Assembly (NCBI GenBank): GCA_027627225.1
Contig: CM051027.1
Location: 45,198,618-45,262,617, forward strand
DNA: 64,000 nucleotides
Direction: 5' to 3'
Source of the DNA: Congeria kusceri
Taxonomy: Eukaryota > Mollusca > Bivalvia > Myida > Dreissenidae
Positions 22,301 to 34,300 of the stretch are shown here, in pieces; within the stretch, counting starts at the first letter, position 1; each line of letters begins with the position of its first letter. The notes beneath the pieces are model-generated. The model made no database searches and had not been told where the DNA came from. It saw nothing but the letters and a program-made list of their open reading frames with translations. A program made the translations under genes and the position numbers.

Positions 22301-25300
22301 AATGAGACTGCCACTTTTCACCTTTTAAATAGGAGAAGCATCATAAGACTCAATCTGATTAACATTTTTCAAGATACTGCCTACTTGAACTGGCTGATTG
22401 AGCTTAAAACGTTCCGTTTTCGACCGACATACACAGTGCGAAGCCATTTTGAGTAGAAAGATTCGCTTGAGTCACTTTTAATCGATTCAAAGGCTAACTT
22501 ACACCATTAGCTGAACTGGATAATTGGTAAAACCGGTTACGCAGTTTAAGCGATAAAAAATACGTACAGAGACTTGCAATGCGCAACGTAACGCACTGGG
22601 TAGATTTCCAAAGCGTTTTTTTTTTATTTTCAATGCGTAAATACGCGGATACGCGCCTTATCTGGAGCTCTGAATTAACTATAGTAATTTATCAACCTTT
22701 TATTATTTTAATACAAATTTAATTGAACAACAGATATTGTATAAAATGATAAGTTAATAATATCTTCTTTTTAAAATAAAATGTGCAATACTAGCAGTGT
22801 CAATTAAATTTGTTTACATGTTTCGTTGACTAAAAACCGAAATTCCTAAGTTTAGCTAAATACTTTGTACATGGATATCGTTCATATTACTCCTGGCTCA
22901 ATACTAGTTCAACAACATATTCTCTTTTCAACACAGCAATAATTTATAATGTTTTTGTTTTTATAACAACCAGTTTTAAATTGTATCCCTATTTAAAAAC
23001 AATTGAAATAAACAAAATTCAAATCTAGGTTTTCGCATTGTCGGAATGATTTCAAAACATTAAGGAATGGATAGCTCAATCAAATAGTGATAAATAATTA
23101 TCTTTTTAATTGCTCTAAGTGCATTTCTATTGCTTAGCACACTAAAACGCATGTCAAGTTCGAGAAGTTGATATTTCATCTTTATTTAAGCAACAATGTT
23201 CATGTCACATTATATTATATTATTTAATGAATAATAGATTTTCATGTGTCTCGATATATCGTCCGATTTAAATTCTAACAATTAGAATCATTTTGTTTTT
23301 TAAACTATTGTATTCACTATATGCTGTTCAATATATTTTGATTATCGGGACCAGTTCATTCAGTACCGTACCAGTAGGCTTTTAATGTAGCCGGTCCTGT
23401 GGACCACCACTTCCCAAAAAGTTAAGGTCAAACCCTGTAAAGTGTCGTCTGCACAGGCTAATCCAGGACAACACTTTCCACCTACACAGGATTTATGTTT
23501 AGAAGAGACTACCTTGATACAGAAAGTACCATAAAAACCGAAAGTGTTGTCCCGGATTAGCCTGTGTGTGGACTGCACAGGTTAATCTGGGATGACACTT
23601 GATGCACATGCATTAAGCCTGGGTTTTCCTCAACACTCCTCAAATTTATTGACGATCTGTTTTTCAGTTCTTACAACAAGCCTTTTATCATGTTATTGTG
23701 AATGCATTATGTGCCTGTCTTAGCTGTGCGAGTGTGTATCATGTTATTGTGAATGCATTATGTGCCTGTCTTAGCTGTGCGAGTGTGTATCATGTTATTG
23801 TGAATGCATTATGTGCCTGTCTTAGCTGTGCGAGTGTGTATCATGTTATTGTGAATGCATTATGTGCCTGTCTTAGCTGTGCGAGTGTGTATCATGTTAT
23901 TGTGAATGCATTATGTGCCTGTCTTAGCTGTGCCAGTGTGTATCATGTTATTGTGAATGCATTATGTGCCTGTCTTAGCTGTGCGAGTGTGTACTCTGAT
24001 GTAGTGGGGTATCTTGGTTGATTATCAGTTTGTTATCTGATTGTGGAAGTCAAGTTAACTGCAATTTGTTGTGACATATACACCCTCAGGGTGACATGAT
24101 TTCCAGAATATGATGTAGACTTGATAATGATGTCAGATCACTGTTTTACACAACAGACAGCAATTTAAAGTATTTCATGACATGTATACATTTAACGGGA
24201 ACTATAGATAAGTCTAGAATTGATTGTTTTTATTCACTTATTGTTTATCAGAGTTTGAAGCATACATATTTAATGGTTCTATTCAATTCTGTTTTTGTAA
24301 GAGCTGGCTTTCTGTAGTTTATTTCTTTGATTAATTTATTGTACTGAAACATGTTTCTTTTGTCTTTCCGTTCTGAATACAGTTTTATCCTTCATGTACA
24401 TGCCTTTTTCATGTTAACATTATTTGGTTTAAATAACAAGTTTGCCTGCTAACAAATCAATTAGCTTACGAATGTTTTAAATTTACATAACAAGCAGATA
24501 ATTATATGCACAACACAGCATCAGTAAAGGTATGGTTGTAAAGCCTTCAGCTTTATGCAAATTAGATACCAAAAAACTGACCTTCAATCATCGATGAAGC
24601 GCCGAAAAGAGCGTTTCAATCTTAATTATAGTGCAATAGGAAGGCAATTGTTTCGGTGACATAGTCCCTTTAAGGACCTATTTGGATACAACTGCAATCT
24701 GTCTTAAAAGTACAATATTCTTAAATAAAATATGCTCTGAGTAGAAGTGCTTTTTCCTGAGTAAAATTTTCATTAAAAAGGTATTTGGGAAATTAATCAT
24801 TATAATTATGTTCTATTCAGGTTTTGTTATAATTGTGGAACATGATGAGTACATTGTATGTTCTATTCAGGTTTTGTTATAATTGTGGAACATGATGAGT
24901 ACATTGTATGATCTATTCAGGTATTGATGCTATGTAATTGTGGAAGATGATGAGTACACTGTACGTTCTATTCAGGGATTGACGCTATGTATTTCAGGAA
25001 GATGAGTACATTGTATGTTCTATTCAAGTTTTGTTATAATTGTGGAACATGGTGAGTACATTGTATGATCTATTCAGGTATTGATGTTATGTATTTCAGG
25101 AAGATGATGAGTACACTGTATATTCTATTCAGGGATTGATGTTATGTATTTCAGGAAGATGATGAGTACATTGTATGTTCTATTCAGGTATTGATGCTAT
25201 GTATTTCAGGAAGATGATGAGTACACTGCATGTTCTATTCAGGTTTTGATGTTATGTATTTCAGGAAGATGATGAGTACATTGTATGTTCTATTCAGGTA

Positions 25301-28300
25301 TTGATGCTATGTATTTCAGGAAGATGATGAGTACATTGGGTTTGCCTCTCTGCCCGAGCAGGTTCACCGCAAGGCTATACGGCGGGGATTTGAGTTTACC
25401 CTCATGGTTGTCGGTATGAACTTCTTGTCTACTCATTGAGCTTCATTAGACCAGATTTGTTGGCTTGTAGTTATTTGCCTGTTTCATTTTTTCTATAGCA
25501 TGTTATAAGATAAAAGTTTAGTAACTCACTGCTCCTTGTCAATAATGTTTATCATCAGCTAAAAGGATGGTATCAGTGAAAGGCAGAGAACTTCAAAAAA
25601 TAATGTCCTCATGTAAAATTACCTTATGCAATGATATGTTGACATAATGTTGAATTATCTATTTTACCCACCATTCCACAAATTATTTGGTTACAAAATT
25701 AATGAATATATGTGAATGTTGAATGCAAATGGTTTTGTCACTAGTCTGAATATCAAAAGCCATGTTTCTCACTGTCTAATGTCTGCAGGTGAGACAGGCC
25801 TGGGCAAGTCTACGCTGATAAACAGCCTCTTCCTCATGGATCTGTACAAAGACCGCAAGGTGGACAACATGGAAGGTGTGCATTCTTTGCTCTCTTAACA
25901 ATTACAAGATTTAAAAATAAATATTCAGGCTTTGTGGTTGATACAAACCAGATGATTTCTGGAGTTTATCTATTGGCAGAAGGGGTGGATAAATCCATAT
26001 TGCCCAGGGATATCCAGAGCATGTACAGACAAGTGAAACTGTGCCAAAATTTACTATATAATTACTGTATGGAAAAGTGACAAACAACATTTGTCAAAAA
26101 TGGACATTTAAGAAAGGTGAAAAATACTAAATACGATAAAGTTCACAAAACAATCCTGTGATTACATTTGCAAGGTACTATGCAAAGCCATCTTGCCAGT
26201 TTGATATTAAGGCTTATCTGGTGTTCCAGAGAGGATACATAAGACTGTAGAGATGGAGAGAAAGGAGCTAGAGATCGAGGAGCGAGGGGTCAAACTCAAA
26301 CTGACCATAGTAGACACCCCCGGCTTCAACGACTCTGTCAACGCTGAAGACAGGTGAGCTGGAGTCTGGCTGGACACACGTGGTCTACTGTCGGGAAGTG
26401 TCAGGCTTTGTTGGTCGCATAAACAGAAATCTCATGGGCTAAATAAGCTATTTACCAAATAATGTCATGAAATGTAGAGAACCACCCAATTAATTGTTGT
26501 GTTTTTAGCTCGACTTTTAGACTTGTCGACTTGTTGTCTGCGTCAGTGTCTGCGTTAGTTAAGTGTTTTGGTTAAGTTTTTTGTCAGAGTCCATTCCTCA
26601 AAAACTATGAAAGGTATCCATTTGAAACTTTCAATACTTGTTCACTATCAAAAGGATACTCGGTTACAACAAGGCAGGTATTTCCACAGTTATCTGCCCT
26701 TGTTTGGACTTACAACTTAGCATATTTTGACAATTTTTGGTAATTATAAAATTTCTTGATAAGTATCAAAGACATTAAATTGAAACTCAAGGTACTTGTT
26801 TATGGTGCTGACTACATTCTGCAGACGTGAGGAGGCAACTCTTTCAAGGATTTTGCTTGAGGAATTGCCCTTTTTGTCCACTTTTTGCTTTAGGTCAAGT
26901 GTCACAATATCTATAAAAGGTATTGACTTGAAACTCAAAGTGCTTGGTCTCAGTGATGAAATTATTGTGTAGACAAGAGGAGGTAACTATATCAATGAGT
27001 TTGGTGGAGTTATTGCCCTTTTTTCAACTTAGATTAATTGCTTTAGGTCAAATATTTATAAGAGGTATTGACTTGAACTTCAAAATACTTCATGACAGTA
27101 ATAAACTTATTCTGTATACAAAAGCCTTGAGTACTGGTACAATCAAATATGAGAAAGTTGAGCGTCCAGCACCCGTAGGGGGTGCTCTTGTTAATGAACA
27201 CTCATCAGTCATACAAGTAACCACATTTTTGATTGAATGTTTTTACAAGATGAACATAACTGGTACATGTATTTCACTGTTTACTGGATTTGTTTTGCAA
27301 CATACATTTGAAACATTTAACAATTGAGTGTACAGCCGTGCCAGAAACATGATTTAAAAGATTTTAATGAAACAGCGCAATGATTTGCACATTATGACTT
27401 AAAAGATGGAGCTACTTACAAGTGTGTTCCCCTTAGTAGAATGATCTGTTACAAAGAAACATTTCTTCTACAGCTGGAATCCAGTTCTTGACTATGTGGA
27501 TGGCCAGTTAGATGCCTACTTCAAGGCAGAGAGTGGCTTGAACAGGAAGAACATCCAGGACAACCGAGTGCACTGCTGTCTCTACTTCCTATCCCCGTAT
27601 GGACATGGGTAAGGGCAGGGCAGTAGTGTGTACATGTGGGAAACATGACCGAGTGCACTGCTGTCTCCACTTCATATCCCCGTATGGACATGGGTAAGGG
27701 CAGGGCAGTAGTGTGTGCATATGAGGGACATACAATGGTTATCTTAACAGTACTCTTGCTTTTGTGTCGCCTGAAAAGGCGACATATAGGGGTTACTTTT
27801 GGCGTCGTCGGCAGCATCCCCTGCAGTTTGCTCAGACAATAACTTGTTCAATCTTTATAATTAATACAGTTTGCAGCAGAAATATTAGAACTTGGTCACT
27901 GTCTGTAAATTAAGGTCGCAAAACTTCCATGGATAAGGATTTTGAACACAAAAACTGTATGAGGGCATGTATGTGCAAGGTGGGCCGCATGATGCCGTAT
28001 CGTGGTAGATTCAATAGATACATGTCTCGCACGTGATTTGAACTCCCATGTGGTTTTGTGCAGGTTGAAGCAGGCAGACGTGATGATCATGAGGAAGCTG
28101 CACTACAAGGTGAACATCATCCCGCTGATAGCCAAGGCAGACATGCTCACCAGGCAGGAGTGCAGGCGAATGAAGGACAGGGTATGTCACTCACAGAACT
28201 TGAGGCAGGGTATGTCACTCATAGAACTTGAGGCAGGGTATGTCACTCAAAGAACTTGAGGCAGGGTATGTCACTCAAAGAACTTAAGGTAGGGTATGTC

Positions 28301-31300
28301 ACTCATAGAACTTGAGGCAGGGTATGTCACTCAAAGAACTTGAGGCAGGGTATGTCACTCAAAGAACTTAAGGTAGGGTATGTCACTCATAGAACTTGAG
28401 GCAGGGTATGTCACTCAAAGAACTTAAGGCTGGGTATGTCACTCATAGAATTTGAGGTAGGGTATGTCACTCATAGAATTTTGCAGGGTATGTCACTCAT
28501 AGAACTTGAGGTAGGGTATGTCACTCAAAGAACTTAAGGCTGGGTATGTCACTCATAGAATTTGAGGCAGGGTATGCCACTCATAGAACTTGAGGTAGGG
28601 TATGTCACTCATAGAACTTGAGGTAGGGTATGTCACTCATATAACTTAAGGTAGGGTATGTCACTCATAGAACTTGAGGCAGGGTATGTCACTCATAGAA
28701 TTTGAGGTAGGGTATGTCACTCAAAGAACTTAAAGGTAGGGTATGTCACTCGTAGAACTTGATGTAGAGTTTGTCACTCATAGAACTTGAGGTAGGGTAT
28801 GTCACTCAAAGAACTTGAGGTAGGGTATGTCACTCATAGAATTTGAGGTAGGGTATGTCACTCATAGAACTTGAGGTAGGGTATGTCACTCATAGAACTT
28901 AGGTATGTCACTCATAGAATTTGAGGCAGGGTATGTCACTCAATAAACTTGAGGCAGGGTATGTCACTCATAGAATTTGCGGTAGGGTATGTCACTCATA
29001 GAACTTAAGGTAGGGTATGTCACTCAAATAACTTGAGGTAGGGTATGTCACTCATAGAATTTCGCAGGGTATGTCACTCATAGAATTTGAGGTAGGGTAT
29101 GTCACTCATAGAACTTAAGGTAGGGGATGTCACTCATAGAATTTGCGGTAGGGTATGTCACTCAAAGAACTTAAGGTAGGGTATGTCACTCATAGAATTT
29201 TGCAGGGTATGTCACTCATAGAACTTGAGTTAGGGTATGTCACTCAAAGAACTTAAGGCTGGGTATGTCACTCATAGAATTTGCGGCAGGGTATGTCACT
29301 CATAGAACTTGAGGTAAGGTATGTCACTCATAGAACTTGAAGTAAGGTATGTCACTCAAAGAACTTAAGGCTGGGTATGTCACTCATAGAATTTGCGGCA
29401 GGGTATGTCACTCATAGAACTTGAGGTAGGGTATGTCACTCATAGAACTTGAGGTAGGGTATGTCACTCATAGAACTTGAGGTAAGGTATGTCACTCATA
29501 GAACTTGAGGCAGGGTATGTCACTCAAAGAACTTAAGGCTGGGTATGTCACTCATAGAACTTGAGGCAGGGTATGTCACTCATAGAACGTGAGGTAGGGT
29601 ATGTCACTCATAGATTTTGAGGCAGGGTATGTCACTCATAGAACTTGAGGTAGGGTATGTCACTCATAGAACTTAGGTATGTCACTCATAGAACTTGAGG
29701 CAGGGTATGTCACTCATAGAACTTGAGGCAGGGTATGTCACTCATAGAACTTGAGGCAGGGTATGTCACTCATAGAACTTGAGGCAGGGTATGTCACTCA
29801 TAGAACTTGAGGTAGGGTATGTCACTCATAGAACTTAGGTATGTCACTCATAGAACTTGAGGCAGGGTATGTCACTGATAGAACTTGAGGTAGGGTATGT
29901 CACTCATAGATTTTGAGGCAGGGTATGTCACTCATAGAACTTGAGGTAGGGTATGTCACTCATAGAACTTAGGTATGTCACTCATAGAACTTGAGGCAGG
30001 GTATGTCACTCATAGAACTTGAGGCAGGGTATGTCACTCATAGAACTTGATACAGGGTATGTCACTCATAGAACTTGAGGTAGGGTATGTCACTCATAGA
30101 ACTTAGGTATGTCACTCATAGAACTTGAGGCAGGGTATGTCACTGATAGAACTTGAAAATCTCTGAAATTTTGTTGTCATTTGTAAATTTCAGATGATGG
30201 TTCTGGAATAAGAAAATACTGCCCTAGTTTTGGTCAGAGATTGTGACATTTTGAACATACTTTGTGGTCATGAATCAGATTGCCTGTTCACTTCTAATTT
30301 GTAAATGTGAAAGTTACAACCACCGCTGGACAACACAACCATAAGTTTACCATGACCAATTTCTAAAAAAACATTACAGTATGAGCAGAAATTTCCAGTA
30401 GTATTTTTCACACGTCTTTAGGCATATATTAACCCATTATTAATCTGTTCAGGTCTCTCTTAATGAAAGTAAATTAAATCTCATGCCTTCCTTGCATGCT
30501 TCCATATACATGTTTATGAATTATTTTCAGACGTTTGTTATACTGCTTCTTATCTTGCTTAGAGATTTCAGTAAAACTTGCACATGGATTCACCTGGAAA
30601 ATCTTGTGTATGTTCTTTCTACTAATAACCACCACTATAAGCAAAACCCTTTCTCCGAGTTCACAATAAGCAGTATATTAAAAAAGTGTAACATCCAATC
30701 TTAAGGAATGAAACGTATATAATTATGTAAGTATAACTAGGTATTGCCTAAAACATGTATCTGTACAGTCCATCTACAGAGTTATATTGCTATGTCTTTG
30801 CCCAGATCCTGGAGGAGATACAGAAGCACCGGATTGACATCTACCAGTTCCCGGACTGTGACAGTGATGAGGATGAGGAGTTCAAACAGCAGGATAGGGA
30901 ACTCAAGGTGAGATCTCACTCGGCAAACATTGTCTCACATGAGAGTGAATGCTTATTAATGAATTTATAAAAGTTTTATTTTAATTTTCTTTGAAAATGT
31001 TTTCTGCTATGAAACATGAGCCAGTCTAAGAAGTTTGAATTATCAAAAGAATTAGACTGCATGCGGAATACCATCAATGAAGATAACATCAAAATATACT
31101 TCGAAATTTATAATCTAAAATTTCATGCCTGCAGGTTGGAATTTTGTGTATTGAACTTGAAAAAAAAGCCCAATTGAATACATACCTACACCTATACCTA
31201 TAGCATCTAATATGTCGTAATATGTAAAAGAATTCAAGGTGAATGTGGTATAGCGCGTCAAGAAAGTACATTTGTTGTTTATGGTTACTTAGTCAATTTG

Positions 31301-34300
31301 TGTTGTAGATAAATAACTGGTATTTTTCAGAGCTGTTTACCATTTGCTGTGGTTGGAAGTAACACTGTAGTAGAGGCAGGAGGCAAGAAAATTAGGGGTC
31401 GCATGTATCCCTGGGGCATTGTAGAGGGTACGTATTGTTCATAATCACTGATATCAGGGGTTGCATTTATCCCGTGGCATTGTAGAGGGTATGTATTGTG
31501 CATCATCTCTAAGATAAGGGGTGGGGCATTATGGAGGATAGATATTGTGCATAGTCGCATGTATTCCTGGGTCATTGTAGAGGGTATGTATTGTGCATTG
31601 GCACTAACACCAGAGATCACCTGTATTCCTGGGTCATTGTAGAGGGTATGTATTGTGCATTGTCACTAAGATCAGGGGTCACCTGTATTCCTGGGTCATT
31701 GTAGAGGGTATGTATTGTGCATTGTCACTAACACCAGAGATCACCTGTATTCCTGGGTCATTGTAGAGGGTATGTATTGTGCATTGTCACTAACACCAGG
31801 GGTCACCTGTATTCCTGGGTCATTGTAGAGGGTATGTATTGTGCATTGTCACCTAAGGTCAGGGGTCACCTGTATTCCTGGGTCATTGTAGAGGGTATGT
31901 ATTGTGCATTGTCACTAACACCAGAGATCACCTGTATTCCTGGGTCATTGTAGAGGGTATGTATTGTGCATTGTCACTAACACCAGGGGTCACCTGTATT
32001 CCTGGGTCATTGTAGAGGGTATGTATTGTGCATTGTCACTAAGATCAGGGGTCACCTGTATTCCTGGGTCATTGTAGAGGGTATGTATTGTGCATTGTCA
32101 CTAACACCAGGGGTCACCTGTATTCCTGGGTCATTGTAGAGGGTTTGTATTGTGCATTGTCACTAACACCAGAGATCACCTGTATTCCTGGGTCATTGTA
32201 GAGGGTATGTATTGTGCATTGTCACTAAGATCAGGGGTCACCTGTATTCCTGGGTCATTGTAGAGGGTATGTATTGTGCATTGTCACTAACACCAGAGAT
32301 CACCTGTATTCCTGGGTCATTGTAGAGGGTATGTATTGTGCATTGTCACTAACACCAGGGGTCACCTGTATTCCTGGGTCATTGTAGAGGGTATGTATTG
32401 TGCATTGTCACCTAAGGTCAGGGGTCACCTGTATTCCTGGGTCATTGTAGAGGGTATGTATTGTGCATTGTCACTAACACCAGAGATCACCTGTATTCCT
32501 GGGTCATTGTAGAGGGTATGTATTGTGCATTGTCACTAACACCAGGGGTCACCTGTATTCCTGGGTCATTGTAGAGGGTATGTATTGTGCATTGTCACTA
32601 AGATCAGGGGTCACCTGTATTCCTGGGTCATTGTAGAGGGTTTGTATTGTGCATTGTCACTAACACCAGGGGTCACCTGTATTCCTGGGTCATTGTAGAG
32701 GGTTTGTATTGTGCATTGTCACTAACACCAGGGGTCACCTGTATTCCTGGGTCATTGTAGAGGGTTTGTATTGTGCATTGTCACTAACACCAGGGGTCAC
32801 CTGTATTCCTGGGTCATTGTAGAGGGTTTGTATTGTGCATTGTCACCTATGATCAGGGGTCACCTGTATTCCTGGGTCATTGTAGAGGGTATGTATTGTG
32901 CATTGTCACCTAAGGTCAGGGGTCACCTGTATTCGTGGGTCATTGTAGAGGGTTTGTATTGTGCATTGTCACTAACACCAGGGGTCACCTGTATTCCTGG
33001 GTCATTGTAGAGGGTATGTATTGTGCATTGTCACTAACACCAGGGGTCACCTTTATTCCTGGGTCATTGTAGAGGGTTTGTATTGTGCATTGTCACTAAC
33101 ACCAGGGGTCACCTGTATTCCTGGGTCATTGTAGAGGGTATGTATTGTGCATTGTCACTAACACCAGAGATCACCTGTATTCCTGGGTCATTATAGAAGG
33201 TATGTATTGTGCATTGTCACTAACACCAGGGGTCACCTGTATTCCTGGGTCATTCTAGAGGGTATGTATTGTGCATTGTCACTAACACCAGGGGTCACCT
33301 GTATTCCTGGGTCATTGTAGAGGGTATGTATTGTGCATTGTCACTAAGATCAGGGGTCACCTGTATTCCTGGGTCATTGTAGAGGGTATGTATTGTGCAT
33401 TGTCACTAACACCAGCGATCACCTGTATTCCTGGGTCATTGTAGAGGGTTTGTATTGTGCATTGTCACTAACACCAGAGATCACCTGTATTCCTGGGTCA
33501 TTGTAGAGGGTATGTATTGTGCATTGTCACTAACACCAGGGGTCACCTGTATTCCTGGGTCATTGTAGAGGGTATGTATTGTGCATTGTCACTAAGATCA
33601 GGGGTCACCTGTATTCCTGGGTCATTGTAGAGGGTATGTATTGTGCATTGTCACTAACACCAGAGATCACCTGTATTCCTGGGTCATTGTAGAAGGTTTG
33701 TATTGTGCATTGTCACTAATACCAGGGGTCACCTGTATTCCTGGGTCATTGTAGAGGGTATGTATTGTGCATTGTCACTAACACCAGGGGTCACCTGTAT
33801 TCCTGGGTCATTGTAGAGGGTTTGTATTGTGCATTGTCACTAACACCAGGGGTCACCTGTATTCCTGGGTCATTGTAGAGGGTTTGTATTGTGCATTGTC
33901 ACTAACACCAGGGGTCACCTGTATTCCTGGGTCATTGTAGAGGGTATGTATTGTGCGTTGTCACTCAGATCAGGGGTCACCTGTATTCCTGGGTCATTGT
34001 AGAGGGTTTGTATTGTGCATTGTCACCTAAGATCAGGGGTCACCTGTATTCCTGGGTCATTGTAGAGGGTATGTATTGTGCATTGTCACCTAAGATCAGG
34101 GGTCACTTGTATTCCTGGGTCATTGTAGAGGGTATGTATTGTGCATTGTCACCTAAGGTCAGGGGTCACCTGTATTTGTGGGTCATTGTAGAGGGTATGT
34201 ATTGTGCATTGTCACCTAAGGTCAGGGGTGGGTATTGTAGAGGATAGGTATTGTGCATAGTTGCATGTATCTCAGGGGCATTGTCAGGGTTTTCCCTGAC

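Larger units (their letters stand above)
21470..23630. mobile_element. Outer inverted-repeat element, split by two nested elements
   Basis: The left end GGAAACCCGGGCTTAATGCATG-type sequence (from about 21473) pairs with the right end GCATTAAGCCTGGGTTTTCC (about 23609-23628). The interior continues after the insertion as GTCGTCTGCACAGGCTAATC ... CCGGATTAGCCTGTGTG, itself an inverted repeat. The body is interrupted at 21498-23437. A non-autonomous element of palindromic type. Confidence 0.6.

Noticed and set aside
23698..24021. 107-residue frame with [17 protein letters not shown] repeats
   Set aside because: Translation of six identical 51-bp units; no domain, and the acceptor-like TTTTTCAG before it is not enough.
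24809..25320. CRISPR-like array
   Set aside because: Units are directly adjacent with no unique spacers, in a clear animal gene; it is a minisatellite.
26507..27192. Helitron ends (hairpin followed by CTTG)
   Set aside because: The hairpin plus CTTGTT recalls a Helitron tail, but CTTG does not fit the CTRR rule, and the similarly ended element Y makes a 13-15-base target duplication, which Helitrons do not.
32771..34247. Plus-strand frames with [18 protein letters not shown] repeats
   Set aside because: Frames across the 62-bp array. They echo the septin exon tail but are intronic and interrupted.
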